DNA of 64,000 nt from Labrenzia sp. R4_2 (GCF_017743865.1 NZ_JAGHRJ010000012.1:1-64000); one strand, 5' to 3'; positions 36,550-46,451 are shown, numbered from the stretch's first letter. Numbers and translations are program-made. Notes: generated by a model not told the origin, from the sequence alone.

Positions 36550-37861
36550 GACAAATGTCCACTTTGAAACTCCATAAAAAGTAGAGGTCTTTTATTGGAT
36601 CGCCGCATTCGGGGTCTAATTCTAAAATGTCTTCTTGCCGAACTGACACTCAAGTTCTCGAGTGAGGTCTCTCGGTGCAATGTTATTGCGCTAGGAGACC
36701 TCAGAAAAGCTTTCGCCATCTTAAAGCTTGTTGCCTACGAATTGCGGCGTGAACGAAGAAGACCAACATCGACGACAACCCTGAATGACAAGTTCTATTC
36801 AGACATGAGCCGCGCTCACGGCTACCTGTAGACCCATTCGTCAAACAATTGTGTTAGGTCGAAATGCATTTCTTTTAGGACAGGCCGGGCAAAGCAATTC
36901 CAGAAGGTGGCGCCACGAGATTTTGACAACCCTTCTTTCCAAAAGGTTCGTACTGACATCGTTCATCGTATGAATTTACCAGCACTGCGTCGTGCCAAAT
37001 TGTTGTGAGACAATTCGACCAATTGGATTTCCACGCCCCCCTCCTCTCCGCTGGGCAATATCCAACCTCCAGCCCCGGATCAACGATTTGAAGTTCCCAT
37101 TTTGGATGACCAGAAATTGATTTCCAACCCACGCCAAATCGGCATTTGGACGCAGCTTGGCGACCAAGAGCTCGGTTCCGTCTACGAGACCAGACTCTGC
37201 ATTATCGGCAACACAGAACGCAATCAACTCAAACACCGCAGATGAAGTTCCGTCTGCGATGTAGTGGAATCCGCAAACCTGTTGACTTGATACGTTTCTG
37301 AACACCTAGTTCCGAGTGGGGTGTCAGATGACACGGGGTCAAGAAATTGTTTTTTCGGTGTTTTTTTTCCGAGACGTCATTCCTTCCAATCGAATGCGAA
37401 CAATTCTTGAACTCCCCTCCCCCGATTTGCGGCCACGAGAACAATTGAATCCCGCGGTGAAAACATCGTCTCCCTTTTCCTACCAAAGAAGTATTGAGGT
37501 CCCACTGGGCAATCCCATCAAAAAATACAACAGGACCGTAAACGCTAGCGAATGATTGCGACGGCGATTTTGAACCGCCCAGACAGCTGATGCTAAATGG
37601 CAACCGTCGAGCACTAAGGTAGGAAGTGACCAGCCGGAAGATGCCGACCGTAAGAGATATTCATTACGAGGGCAGAGGCCTCCAACCTAAAGAAGTGAAC
37701 ATCAGGTTCGGATGGCCGAAAAGCTCGATCGCGGTGTGCTCAAGAGCAATGGTGAACGTAAAGCGACCACTGGCTGTCCGAAGCGATGATTTTACTTCAC
37801 AGGGGAACAAGTTTAGAACCAGCGCGCACCCAGATCCCAGTATCGCCCGGCAAGGAACCCA
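36550..37861. other. Long intergenic region without a recognisable gene
   Basis: Open frames at 36595-36831 (plus) and 36976-37305 (minus) exist but lack good start sites and match nothing I know. The minus-strand frame has a passage NADLAWVGNQFLVIQNGNFK that looks protein-like and could be a gene remnant. Base composition appears more AT-rich than the flanking operons. The region separates the replicon from the MucR-type gene and may hold remnants of several insertions. Confidence 0.4.
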
Positions 37862-38311
37862 ATGTCTGAGACACCCGAAAACAACACAACTATTGAGCCC
37901 GTATATGTTGATCTGACTGCCGACATCGTCTCCGCATATGTGAGCAACAACACGATTGCTTCGGGTGATCTGGCAGCCTTGATAGCGACGGTTCATTCGG
38001 CTCTCGTTTCGGCCGCACAAACGGCACAGGAACCAGCCGCTGAAGAACTTGTCCCGGCTGTACCGGTCAAAAAGTCCGTCCTGGGCGACTACATCATCTG
38101 TCTGGAGGACGGCAAAAGATTCAAATCGCTGAAGCGTCACCTGCGCACGCATTTCGACATGACGCCGGAAGACTACCGGGCCAAGTGGAACCTGCCTGTG
38201 GACTACCCGATGGTCGCCCCGAACTACGCCGCGGCGCGGTCGGATCTCGCCAGGAAAATGGGACTGGGTCAGAGACAGGGTCGCAAGAGCAAGCCGTCGA
38301 ACAAGAGTTAG
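37862..38311 (+). CDS. MucR/Ros-type zinc-finger transcriptional regulator
   Basis: 149 residues. The Ros/MucR zinc finger is present with Cys80 and Asp83 in place of the usual second Cys, then His93 and His97 (CLEDGKRF, KRHLRTH), followed by MTPEDYRAKWNLPVDYPMVA, the family hallmark. Such proteins bind AT-rich promoters and control exopolysaccharide, motility or plasmid genes. C-D-H-H coordination is known in this family. The tail is basic (GRKSKPSNKS). Targets on this plasmid are unknown. Confidence 0.93.
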   Translation: MSETPENNTTIEPVYVDLTADIVSAYVSNNTIASGDLAALIATVHSALVSAAQTAQEPAAEELVPAVPVKKSVLGDYIICLEDGKRFKSLKRHLRTHFDMTPEDYRAKWNLPVDYPMVAPNYAAARSDLARKMGLGQRQGRKSKPSNKS

Positions 38312-38336
38312 TCTCCTTCCCGCCTGGACAAGACCC

Positions 38337-38358
38337 CGCCGGAGCTGAACCTCCGGCG
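38337..38358. terminator. GC-rich hairpin between convergent genes
   Basis: CGCCGGAG and CTCCGGCG form a perfect 8-bp stem with a six-base loop after the mucR-type gene and before the convergent nucleotidyltransferase gene ends. It lacks a T-run, so termination is plausible but not certain. Confidence 0.45.
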
Positions 38359-38429
38359 CGCGGACGCATTTCGATCACTCTGAAGCACGTGCCTGCAGCG
38401 CCCGGTTCCTTGCGCGGCAAGTCCACCGG

Positions 38430-39452
38430 TCAAGAAAACTGATCGAGCAGGGACGAAGTTGCCGGCATGCGCTTCAGGCTTGCCGCAATGCGCTTGCGCC
38501 ATTCCGGACCGGTTTCCAATGCGCTCTGGTAGGCTTCGGCAAGGTCGCCCGGCCTAGTCTCGGTCAACGCCTCGATCAGAAATGCCGCCTGGGCCCGGTC
38601 CTTGTGCGCCTTGAGTGCATCCGCTCCTCCTTGTCTCCGGTCCGCGACGATGAGCTTGTGCACCGCATAGCGTTCCGGGCGCGGGATCTGCACCAGCACG
38701 CCCGAGCGATACAAAAAGGGGACACTAATCGGATCAGCAATCAGGTAATTGAGAAAATGCAGACTTTGCGCACTGACGCCAAGGGCGGCAAGATCGCGGA
38801 TGGCCTCATCCTCTTCGAAGGACGGCGTCAGAAACTCGACCAGGGTCTGGCGATGTGTTTGCCGCCAGCGCCAGGTCTTGCCACTGTCGATTGAAGGCAC
38901 GGGATCGAACTGAAGCTCGGAAAAAACCTCTGCAAGTGGCGGGTCGACCGCGTCCGCGAGAGCCAGTGACAACCGCTCGAAACTTGCAATGTCGATGTCA
39001 TCCGTCGTGGCCGACTGGTCGAACCCTATCCGGATGCCGAGCTCGCCTTCATAACAGCGGAAGGCCTGCGTACCGACGATCGTTCCGCCGAGTCGAAAGA
39101 CGCCGGCTTTGGCCATGGCCGAAACCACCTGGCCGGACCCGACATCGGCGAACAGATAGCCTTCTGCCCTCAACACCCGCATCAATCTCGCCCGGTCCCG
39201 ATCGGCAAGTTTCGCCGCCCTGGCGATCTCCGATTGCCGCTCCAGGCGGTTCCGAAGTTCTGGCGTGTCTTCGCCGATATAGCGGTCGATGGTTTTCTGC
39301 CCGACGCGAAAGTGATCGTACCAATAGGTCTTGGAGCCGACCACCTTCGACCGTGGTGCGCCGCGCAGCTCCGACACTTCGCTGTCACGCAGGGACCGCC
39401 GCAAGTCCGTCCAGGCGGCTGTGCCGATTGCACTGTGATAGTCGATGGCCAT
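38430..39452 (-). CDS. GSU2403-type nucleotidyltransferase-fold protein
   Basis: 340 residues with a central nucleotidyltransferase-like core (FRLGGTIVGTQAFRCYEGEL, then ATTDDIDIASFE with the acidic pair) and a C-terminal helical region (RYAVHKLIVADRRQG) typical of the GSU2403 family. Similar folds appear in toxin and antitoxin proteins, but no partner gene adjoins it. The start lies inside a 12-bp inverted repeat that looks like an operator, so expression is probably tightly controlled. Substrate unknown. Confidence 0.8.
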   Translation of the reverse strand: MAIDYHSAIGTAAWTDLRRSLRDSEVSELRGAPRSKVVGSKTYWYDHFRVGQKTIDRYIGEDTPELRNRLERQSEIARAAKLADRDRARLMRVLRAEGYLFADVGSGQVVSAMAKAGVFRLGGTIVGTQAFRCYEGELGIRIGFDQSATTDDIDIASFERLSLALADAVDPPLAEVFSELQFDPVPSIDSGKTWRWRQTHRQTLVEFLTPSFEEDEAIRDLAALGVSAQSLHFLNYLIADPISVPFLYRSGVLVQIPRPERYAVHKLIVADRRQGGADALKAHKDRAQAAFLIEALTETRPGDLAEAYQSALETGPEWRKRIAASLKRMPATSSLLDQFS

Positions 39453-39530
39453 ATGTACCCCACATACTTTTTCTCGCGGGGTAAGACTAGCAGATTTTCT
39501 ATCCCACAGAAATTATTTTGTGGGGTACAT
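39453..39530. promoter_or_regulatory. Operator-like inverted repeats at the nucleotidyltransferase promoter
   Basis: ATGTACCCCACA (39453-39464) is the exact inverse of TGTGGGGTACAT (39519-39530). Between them lie the partial copies GGGGTA (near 39477-39482) and CCCACA (near 39503-39508), giving four half-sites over the presumed promoter. The symmetry suggests cooperative repressor binding. Confidence 0.65.
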
Positions 39531-40228
39531 AAGGAACGAGATCTCGGTGCCTTCCGAACCGCCTTGTCCTTTGTGTGGAACGCCAACGAGCAACCAAGGA
39601 GCAGCTGCTTCAAAAAAAACGCGCCCGTGTTGAGCCTTGGGAGGAAGACACTTGGGCGCGCCTGGAAAGGTGTGCACGTGACGCTAGGTCACTTTGTCCT
39701 TCTATCCGCGTTCAATAAAAAAATCCTTTCGCACAATTGCAGAGTTTTTCAGGGGGTGACACTTCGTGGCCGTTCAAGCCACGTGCATTGAACCTTTCTA
39801 CAGACGCAGAGATGCGCCTGTTTTTTCGACGTGGCTGATAGGTCCAGGTTTGACCCCAGCCATAAGGTTCAGTGATCACGAAGCTTCGTAACGTCCACTA
39901 TCTCTTTAGCTAAGACCTAGATGAACGGACGGCAACGTGACCCAATTTGATTGTCATAATTGCTAATTCAAATAACTCTCCTTAGGTGTGGAAAACTTTT
40001 TCTCAACCTTGCGATGACACTTCGTTCCGTGTTGGGTTGCGCCCTCTCGCAAGGTAATCAACCACTGATTGCTATCGCCGTAAATTATTGATCTCAAATA
40101 TAAAAGGACGCTCCGAATGACCTCCGGAGAGCCTGGGCATACCCTCATGCCCGGTCCGATAAATGCTGTCTCTGCGAGGCCGCACCATCCCCTGAACATC
40201 CAGCTTTTCACCGGTAGGGGAGGGGACA
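39531..40228. other. trb leader region without a gene
   Basis: No convincing coding sequence lies here. In Ti plasmids traI would occupy this place before trbB, but no LuxI-like sequence is present. A hairpin GGGCA/TGCCC near 40136-40152 and a strong AGGGGAGGGG before trbB are visible. Promoter elements of the trb operon are expected here; I could not place them with confidence. Confidence 0.4.
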
Positions 40229-41233
40229 TTGAGGAACGGTGAAAGCCGCCGCCGGCTTATCGCCGGGCTGGAAGACTCGCTGGGGACTACAATCCTGTCG
40301 GCGCTGTCGGACGACACCGTCGTTGAGATCATGCTCAACCCGGACGGACAGTTGTTCATCGAGCGCGTTGGTAAGGGCATGGAGCCCTCCGGTGAGATGA
40401 CGTCTCATGACGCCCAGATCATCATGGGCAAGATCGCCCACGCGCTCGGCACGGAAATCACCTCCGACAAGCCGATCATTTCCGGCGAGCTGCCGACAGG
40501 CGGTCATCGTTTTGAGGGGCTTTTACCGCCGGTCGTTTCCAAACCTTCTTTTACGATCCGCAAGAAGGCATCGCTGCTCATCCCGCTTTCCAAGTACGTC
40601 GAGGATGGCGTGATGACGGACGGCCAGGCTGCCGTGATCCGTGATGCGGTTGCCTGCCGGAAAAACATTCTGGTTTCGGGCGGCACGGGCACAGGCAAAA
40701 CGACCCTGACGAACGCGATCATCGGCGAAATGGTCTCGGTCGCTCCGGATCATCGCCTCGTTATTCTGGAAGACACCGCGGAAATCCAGTGTGCGGCCAG
40801 GAATGCTGTAATCCTGCACACGTCCGACACCGTGGACATGCAGCGGCTCTTGAAATCGACCATGCGCTTGCGTCCCGATAGGATCATTGTCGGCGAAGTG
40901 CGCGATGGCGCGGCGCTGACGCTGCTCAAGGCATGGAATACGGGCCACCCGGGCGGCATCGCCACGGTTCACTCCGACAATGCCTTCACCGCACTGACGC
41001 GCCTTGAACAGTTGATCGCGGAAGTGTCTCAGCAGCCTATGCCGCAAGTCATCGCAGAAGCGGTTGACCTCATCGTCTCGATCGAGCGCTCCCCCGAACA
41101 CGGACGCATCGTTCGGGACATTGTGTCCGTCTCCGGCTTTCGGGACGGCACCTATGACGTCCGCTCAGCCGTTACATCCCAGTTCCTCAACAAAAATTCC
41201 AACGACAGACAAGGGACTCTTCATGTCGCGTAA
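40229..41233 (+). CDS. trbB: TrbB, VirB11-type traffic ATPase
   Basis: 334 residues with Walker [11 protein letters not shown] near residue 150, [27 protein letters not shown] and [14 protein letters not shown], all hallmarks of VirB11/TrbB hexameric ATPases that power type IV secretion from the cytoplasmic face. Translation appears to start at a TTG at 40229, supported by the strong AGGGGAGGGG just upstream; I see no good ATG. First gene of the trbBCDEJKLFGHI operon. Confidence 0.93.
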   Translation: MRNGESRRRLIAGLEDSLGTTILSALSDDTVVEIMLNPDGQLFIERVGKGMEPSGEMTSHDAQIIMGKIAHALGTEITSDKPIISGELPTGGHRFEGLLPPVVSKPSFTIRKKASLLIPLSKYVEDGVMTDGQAAVIRDAVACRKNILVSGGTGTGKTTLTNAIIGEMVSVAPDHRLVILEDTAEIQCAARNAVILHTSDTVDMQRLLKSTMRLRPDRIIVGEVRDGAALTLLKAWNTGHPGGIATVHSDNAFTALTRLEQLIAEVSQQPMPQVIAEAVDLIVSIERSPEHGRIVRDIVSVSGFRDGTYDVRSAVTSQFLNKNSNDRQGTLHVA

Positions 41234-41582
41234 TTTTGTATTTCTTCTCTTTCTCGCCGGTGCAGGACTGTGCCTAATTGAACCAGCCTTTGCCTCTGGT
41301 GGTGGTTCGCTTCCCTGGGAAGGTCCGCTGCAGCAGATCCAGGCCTCCATCAACGGTCCAGTCGCCGGCGCCGTTGGCATGATTGCGGTCGCCGTTGCCG
41401 GAGCCATGCTGATCTTCGGGGGCGAACTCAACGACTTTGCCCGCCGCTTGGCCTACGTCGTTCTTGTTCTGGGTGTCCTCCTGGGGGCAAGCACCATCGT
41501 TGGTCTGTTCGGGTCTTCGGGCGCGTCCATCGGTCTTGCTCCCGAAGAGAGTGCAGCTTCCATGGAACTGGCAGGTGACTGA
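41223..41582 (+). CDS. trbC: TrbC, conjugative pilin precursor
   Basis: 119 residues from the ATG at 41223, overlapping the end of trbB. A signal peptide ([20 protein letters not shown], cut near AFASGG) precedes two hydrophobic segments around [20 protein letters not shown] and [14 protein letters not shown]. This is the TrbC/VirB2 pilin layout. The C-terminal tail ([18 protein letters not shown]) would be removed before cyclisation by the TraF protease encoded at 2.9 kb. Confidence 0.88.
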   Translation: MSRNFVFLLFLAGAGLCLIEPAFASGGGSLPWEGPLQQIQASINGPVAGAVGMIAVAVAGAMLIFGGELNDFARRLAYVVLVLGVLLGASTIVGLFGSSGASIGLAPEESAASMELAGD

Positions 41583-41871
41583 TGTACCCGGTCTCAACAA
41601 AGCGCGGATCCATCGCGCTCTGTCGCGCCCGACATTGTTGTTCGGGGCGGACCGGGAGCTCGTGCTCGTGACCGGTCTTGCCTCGGTCATTCTGATCTTC
41701 GTAATCCTGAAGCTCTATGCCGCTGTGCTTGGCGTTGCGATCTGGATCGTTGTGGTTGGCGTGCTCCGAATGATGGCCAAGGCGGACCCTCTGATGCGCG
41801 CTGTCTATCTGCGGCACGTCAAATACCGCTCCAACTACCGGCCAACCTCCACGCCCTGGCGGAAATACTGA
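41575..41871 (+). CDS. trbD: TrbD, VirB3-like inner-membrane protein
   Basis: 98 residues starting at a GTG at 41575 that overlaps the trbC end by eight bases; there is no in-frame ATG nearby before the conserved [20 protein letters not shown]. Two hydrophobic stretches follow (residues 30-70). This is the TrbD/VirB3 family, which associates with the TrbE ATPase to organise pilus assembly. Confidence 0.85.
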   Translation: MTDVPGLNKARIHRALSRPTLLFGADRELVLVTGLASVILIFVILKLYAAVLGVAIWIVVVGVLRMMAKADPLMRAVYLRHVKYRSNYRPTSTPWRKY

Positions 41872-41873
41872 CC

Positions 41874-44315
41874 ATGGTTGCTCTCAAAAAATTCCGGCAC
41901 GTCGCGCCATCCTTTTCTGACCTGCTCCCGTATGCAGCGTTGGTCGACAACGGCATTGTGCTTTTGAAAGACGGAGGTCTGATGGCCGGCTGGTATTTTG
42001 CCGGGCCGGACAGTGAGAGTTCGACTGCGTTTGAGCGGAACGAAGTCTCCAGGCAGATCAATTCGGTTCTCGCACGCCTTGGCAATGGCTGGATGATCCA
42101 AATGGAAGCGGTGCGCATTCCATCCACCGGATATCCGGCCAAGGAAAGCTCACATTTTCCAGATCCGATCACGGCCTTGATCGATGACGAGCGCCGTCAG
42201 CGCTTTGAAGCCGGGGAGGGGCACTTTGAAAGCCAGCACGCCCTCATATTGACCTATCGGCCGCCTGAGAAAAACAAATCCAAGCTGGTCAAATACATCT
42301 ATTCGGACGAAGCCAGCCGCAACACCTCTTTTGCCTCCCGGACGCTTGAACACTTCAAAACGACAATCCGCGAATTCGAACAATACATGGCAAATGTCGT
42401 CTCGATCCGGCGCATGGAAACGCACGAGATACCAGACGGGCAAGCGGGCAGAGAGAGACACAGCCGTTACGATGACCTGCTACAGTTCGCCCGCTTCGCT
42501 CTCATTGGAGAAAACCATCCAATCCGCCTGCCTGACATTGCCATGTATCTCGACCATCTGGTGACAGCGGAGTTCCATCACGGTCTCACCCCCATCATCG
42601 ACGACCGCTATGTGGGTGTCGTGTCGATCGACGGGTTCCCGGCAGAAAGCTGGCCAGGGATCCTCAACGCCCTTGATCTGATGCCAATCACCTATCGCTG
42701 GTCGAGCCGGTTCATCTTCCTGGATCCGGTGGAGGCGCGCTCTGTTTTGGAAAAGACGCGTAAGAAGTGGCTGCAGAAAGTGCGGCCGCTGATGGATCAG
42801 CTTTTTAAGACCAACTCCGGATCGCTCGATCAGGACGCCATGGTGATGGTCGGAGAGACCGAAGACGCAATTGCAGAAGCAAACTCGCAGCTCGTCGCCT
42901 TCGGACACTATACGCCAGTCATCGTGCTCTTCGACACCAACCAGACACAGCTTCAGGAAAAATGCGAGGCAGTGCGCCGTCTTGTCCAAAACGAGGGGTT
43001 TGGCGGGCGCGTCGAAACCCTCAACACGACCGAAGCGTTCCTGGGGAGCCTGCCAGGTGTTTCTTATGCCAATGTTCGCGAACCGCTGGTAAGCACGCGC
43101 AATCTCGCGGATCTTGCTCCACTCAACTCTGTCTGGGCTGGATCGCCGGAAGCGCCATGCCCGTTTTACCCCGTTGGGTCGCCGCCACTGATGCAGGTGG
43201 CGTCCGGCTCCTCACCGTTCCGCTTCAATCTCCATGTCGGGGATCTGGGGCATACGCTGATCTTCGGGCCAACAGGTTCAGGTAAATCGACGCTTCTAGC
43301 GCTGATCGCCGCTCAGTTCCGGCGCTATGAGAACGCGCAAGTGTTTGTCTTCGATAAGGGCAAGTCGATGTACCCGCTGACGCTGGCCGTTGGCGCCGAT
43401 CACTATGACATTGGCAAGTCAGACACGCTGGCCTTTGCACCGCTCTCATCGCTTGAAGACGACACCGACAAAGCATTTGCAGCCGAGTGGCTGGAAACCC
43501 TCATCCAAATGCAGGGCGTAAAGGTTCTACCGGAGCACCGCAACGCCATCACCACGCAGATTGAGCTGATGTCGAAATCGCAGCGCCGGTCGCTGACTGA
43601 CTTCGTGTCGGGTGTTCAAAACCGGGACATCAAAGACGCACTTCAATACTACACCGTGGAAGGTCCCATGGGATCGCTCCTGGATGCAGAAACGGACGGC
43701 CTGTCACTCTCCAGTTTCCAGACCTTCGAGATTGAAGAGTTGATGAACATGGGCGACCGGAACCTGATCCCGGTCCTGCTTTATCTGTTCCGCCGGATTG
43801 AAAAACGCCTGACCGGGAGCCCAAGCCTGCTTATTCTGGATGAAGCCTGGCTGATGCTTAGCCATCCAGTGTTCCGCGACAAGATCCGCGAATGGCTCAA
43901 AGTGTTACGGAAAGCCAATTGCGCGGTGGTCCTGGCAACACAATCAATCTCGGATGCCGAACGATCCGGCATCATCGACGTTCTTAAAGAGAGCTGCCCG
44001 ACAAAGGTTTGCCTGCCCAATGGTGAGGCCCGGGTTTCTGGAACCCGCGACTTTTACGAGAGGCTCGGCTTTAACGACCAGCAAATTGAAATCATCGCCT
44101 CCGCGATCCCGAAGCGGGACTACTACGTCACGTCTCCGGATGGGCGTCGGCTCTTTGACATGGCGCTCGGCCCGATCACGCTGTCCTTTGTCGGCGCCTC
44201 GGGAAAAGACGATATTAAGCGGATTGATGACCTTCATCACCAACATGGCGACACGTGGCCAATCGAATGGCTCAAGCAAAGAGGGATCGACAATGCCGAC
44301 CAACTCCTTGGCTAG
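41874..44315 (+). CDS. trbE: TrbE, VirB4-type ATPase
   Basis: 813 residues. Walker A GPTGSGKST is near residue 464, Walker B LLILDEAWLML near 650, and the N-terminal domain has the VirB4 pattern. TrbE/VirB4 energises pilus biogenesis and substrate transfer. Its start follows the trbD stop by two bases and its end overlaps the trbJ start by 23 bases. Full family length. Confidence 0.95.
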   Translation: MVALKKFRHVAPSFSDLLPYAALVDNGIVLLKDGGLMAGWYFAGPDSESSTAFERNEVSRQINSVLARLGNGWMIQMEAVRIPSTGYPAKESSHFPDPITALIDDERRQRFEAGEGHFESQHALILTYRPPEKNKSKLVKYIYSDEASRNTSFASRTLEHFKTTIREFEQYMANVVSIRRMETHEIPDGQAGRERHSRYDDLLQFARFALIGENHPIRLPDIAMYLDHLVTAEFHHGLTPIIDDRYVGVVSIDGFPAESWPGILNALDLMPITYRWSSRFIFLDPVEARSVLEKTRKKWLQKVRPLMDQLFKTNSGSLDQDAMVMVGETEDAIAEANSQLVAFGHYTPVIVLFDTNQTQLQEKCEAVRRLVQNEGFGGRVETLNTTEAFLGSLPGVSYANVREPLVSTRNLADLAPLNSVWAGSPEAPCPFYPVGSPPLMQVASGSSPFRFNLHVGDLGHTLIFGPTGSGKSTLLALIAAQFRRYENAQVFVFDKGKSMYPLTLAVGADHYDIGKSDTLAFAPLSSLEDDTDKAFAAEWLETLIQMQGVKVLPEHRNAITTQIELMSKSQRRSLTDFVSGVQNRDIKDALQYYTVEGPMGSLLDAETDGLSLSSFQTFEIEELMNMGDRNLIPVLLYLFRRIEKRLTGSPSLLILDEAWLMLSHPVFRDKIREWLKVLRKANCAVVLATQSISDAERSGIIDVLKESCPTKVCLPNGEARVSGTRDFYERLGFNDQQIEIIASAIPKRDYYVTSPDGRRLFDMALGPITLSFVGASGKDDIKRIDDLHHQHGDTWPIEWLKQRGIDNADQLLG

Positions 44316-45087
44316 GTCACTTGCCAGCGTTTTTTGTGTGATCGGCCTCGCTCAGCCGGCTTTGGCCGGGGGCGGTGGCATTACAGGGGCAACCGAGTTC
44401 ACCCAGATCCTCAACAACAGTGAGCTGATTGCCCTCGGTGGCCAGAATGCTGAACAGATTGCCAATCAGGTGCAGCAGATCGGCAATCAGATCCAGATGA
44501 TCGAAAACCAGATCTCGATCTACGAAAACATGCTCCAAAACACGCTCTCACTGCCAGACCAGGTTTGGGGCGAGGTCGAGCAGAACCTGAACCAACTCCA
44601 GAGCCTCGTTCAAAAGGGTCAGGGATTGGCGTTCTCAATGGGCAATCTGGACGACACCCTGAAGCAGCGGTTCCAGAGCTACGCTGAGTTCGACAAGAAC
44701 AGCCTACCGGACGGGCAGTCATTTTCGACGATGTATCAAGGCTGGTCCGACACCAACCGGGACACGATCTCCTCGACCTTGAATGCGGCCGGATACACTT
44801 CGGACCAGTTTGCGACCGAGGAGGACATCATGCGTCAGCTCCGGCAGCACTCCCAAACGGCAGAAGGCCAAAAGCAGGCCCTGCAGGTCGGTCACGAGAT
44901 TGCCGCTCAGCAAGTCGAGCAGATGCAAAAGCTTCGCGGTCTTGTCTCTCAGCAAATGACCATGATGGGGACCTGGTACCAGTCGGAGCAGACGAAGAGC
45001 GATCTCGCTCAATCAAAAAGGGAAAAATTCTTCGGTACGACAAAACCCTCGACCACCGGCGGCGACGAACTCAGCGTGGACTTCTGA
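44293..45087 (+). CDS. trbJ: TrbJ, VirB5-like channel/pilus-tip component
   Basis: 264 residues from the ATG at 44293, in the end of trbE. A signal peptide (SLASVFCVIGLAQPALAG) precedes a Gln-rich helical repeat (ANQVQQIGNQIQMIENQI) typical of TrbJ. The protein ends STTGGDELSVDF, and the next gene, trbK, ends with nearly the same residues, TTGGDEISVDFGK. I know no family-wide reason for this shared tail. In Ti plasmids TrbJ is periplasmic or surface-exposed. Confidence 0.88.
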   Translation: MPTNSLARSLASVFCVIGLAQPALAGGGGITGATEFTQILNNSELIALGGQNAEQIANQVQQIGNQIQMIENQISIYENMLQNTLSLPDQVWGEVEQNLNQLQSLVQKGQGLAFSMGNLDDTLKQRFQSYAEFDKNSLPDGQSFSTMYQGWSDTNRDTISSTLNAAGYTSDQFATEEDIMRQLRQHSQTAEGQKQALQVGHEIAAQQVEQMQKLRGLVSQQMTMMGTWYQSEQTKSDLAQSKREKFFGTTKPSTTGGDELSVDF

Positions 45088-45090
45088 AAG

Positions 45091-45285
45091 ATGGCCAAGA
45101 CCTATTTGTACTTACTGGTCGCCCTCCTTTTGTTAGGAGCTGCGTCCGTCACTTACATCTTCGTTTTCTCCGCACCAGCCGAGAAACAAACCAACGTCGA
45201 TGCACAAGAGCAAATCATTCAATCGGACCCGAAGGATTACCCGACAACGGGTGGTGATGAAATCAGCGTGGATTTCGGCAAATGA
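45091..45285 (+). CDS. trbK: TrbK-position small exported protein (entry-exclusion candidate)
   Basis: 64 residues with an N-terminal hydrophobic segment (LYLLVALLLLGAASVTYIFVF) and a short soluble part ending TTGGDEISVDFGK. The place between trbJ and trbL is that of trbK, an entry-exclusion lipoprotein in RP4 and Ti plasmids, but no lipobox Cys is present here, so it would be a membrane-anchored protein. The tail copies that of TrbJ. Its stop overlaps the trbL ATG. The name rests on position. Confidence 0.65.
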   Translation: MAKTYLYLLVALLLLGAASVTYIFVFSAPAEKQTNVDAQEQIIQSDPKDYPTTGGDEISVDFGK

Positions 45286-46436
45286 AACTAAAACTTCGAG
45301 CGATCTCAGCTTTGTCGCCAGTTGTATTGCTGTTGATGGCGGGACCCGTTCTCGCGGCGGACGGTGCTGTATTGGACAACCTGAAAGATCAGGTAATCTC
45401 CGCGGCGAAAGGCTGGGAAGGAACCATCACGAACGCAGCTCAGTCGCTGTTCTGGATCCTCGCTGGCATCGAGTTCGGAATTGCCGCTGTCTGGTTGGCG
45501 ATTCAGGCTGCTGCGCTTGAAGCCTGGGTTAGCGAGTTGGTTCGGCGCATTATGTTTGTCGGCCTATTCGCGTTCATTTTGACGAACGGGCCTCAGTTCG
45601 CTCAAGCTGTCGTAGACAGCCTTTTCCAGATTGGTGCAGGCGGAGGTTCAGCTTCTCCGGCCAATATCTTTAACGCCGGCGTCGAAGTTGCCGCCAACCT
45701 TTCGCAGAATGCGCAGTTCGGTCTGTTCGAAGACAATGGGTTGGCCATCGCGTCCGTGCTGGCAATGGTCGTGGTGATCATCTGCTTCTCGCTTGTGGCC
45801 GCAATCTTCATTGCAGTTTGGATCGAAATGTATGTCGGCCTGCTGGCGGGCGTCATCATGCTCGGCCTCGGTGGCACGTCCTTTACGAAAGAATTTCCAA
45901 TCAAATACCTGGTCTATGCGTTCTCAGTCGGCATGAAACTGATGGCGCTGGTAATGATCGCACGTATCGGCTCTCAAGTTCTGATCGGCCTTTCAAACAG
46001 TTCAACAGCCGATGATCAATTCCTTGCAACGCTGACAATTGCGGGGATTTCCGTGGTCGTCTTTATGATTGCCATGTACGTCCCACAGATCCTTCAAGGC
46101 GTCGTGCAAGGTGTTTCCGTCAGTAATGGCATGGAAGTCATTCGTCACGGCACGCAGACCAGCACTTTCGCTGCCGGAACCGCTATCGGCAGCGCTCAAA
46201 TGGCCGCTGGTGCAAAGGCAGCCTACGAAACCGCCAGGAACGATGGATCTTCGAGAGGGCAAGCTGCGGCTCAAGCGGCCGTGGCTCCCTTTGCAGCCCT
46301 TTCATCAGCAGCTGCAGACAAGCTCTCTGGCGCTCCTCATGCAGGAAATGCCTCGGCGCTAGGCCTCGCCAATCACAAACTGCGGCAATCCCTGCCGAAC
46401 AAGCCAACTGGCGGATCTTCGCCTAAGTCCTCCTGA
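45282..46436 (+). CDS. trbL: TrbL, VirB6-like polytopic membrane protein
   Basis: 384 residues with a signal-like N-terminus ending in VLAADG and at least five membrane segments up to about residue 290, then an Ala/Gly/Ser-rich soluble tail (FAAGTAIGSAQMAAGAKAAY). This matches TrbL/VirB6, which forms the inner-membrane part of the DNA channel. ATGA overlap with trbK indicates coupling. Confidence 0.92.
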   Translation: MKLKLRAISALSPVVLLLMAGPVLAADGAVLDNLKDQVISAAKGWEGTITNAAQSLFWILAGIEFGIAAVWLAIQAAALEAWVSELVRRIMFVGLFAFILTNGPQFAQAVVDSLFQIGAGGGSASPANIFNAGVEVAANLSQNAQFGLFEDNGLAIASVLAMVVVIICFSLVAAIFIAVWIEMYVGLLAGVIMLGLGGTSFTKEFPIKYLVYAFSVGMKLMALVMIARIGSQVLIGLSNSSTADDQFLATLTIAGISVVVFMIAMYVPQILQGVVQGVSVSNGMEVIRHGTQTSTFAAGTAIGSAQMAAGAKAAYETARNDGSSRGQAAAQAAVAPFAALSSAAADKLSGAPHAGNASALGLANHKLRQSLPNKPTGGSSPKSS

Positions 46437-46451
46437 ACAATAGGCAGTTAG

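Noticed and set aside
36595-37916. Short frames on both strands in the region between repA and the MucR-type gene
   Set aside because: No RBS, no recognisable motif; kept only as an unannotated region.
39531-40228. traI (LuxI-type) gene before trbB
   Set aside because: No frame of suitable length or LuxI-like sequence in this stretch.
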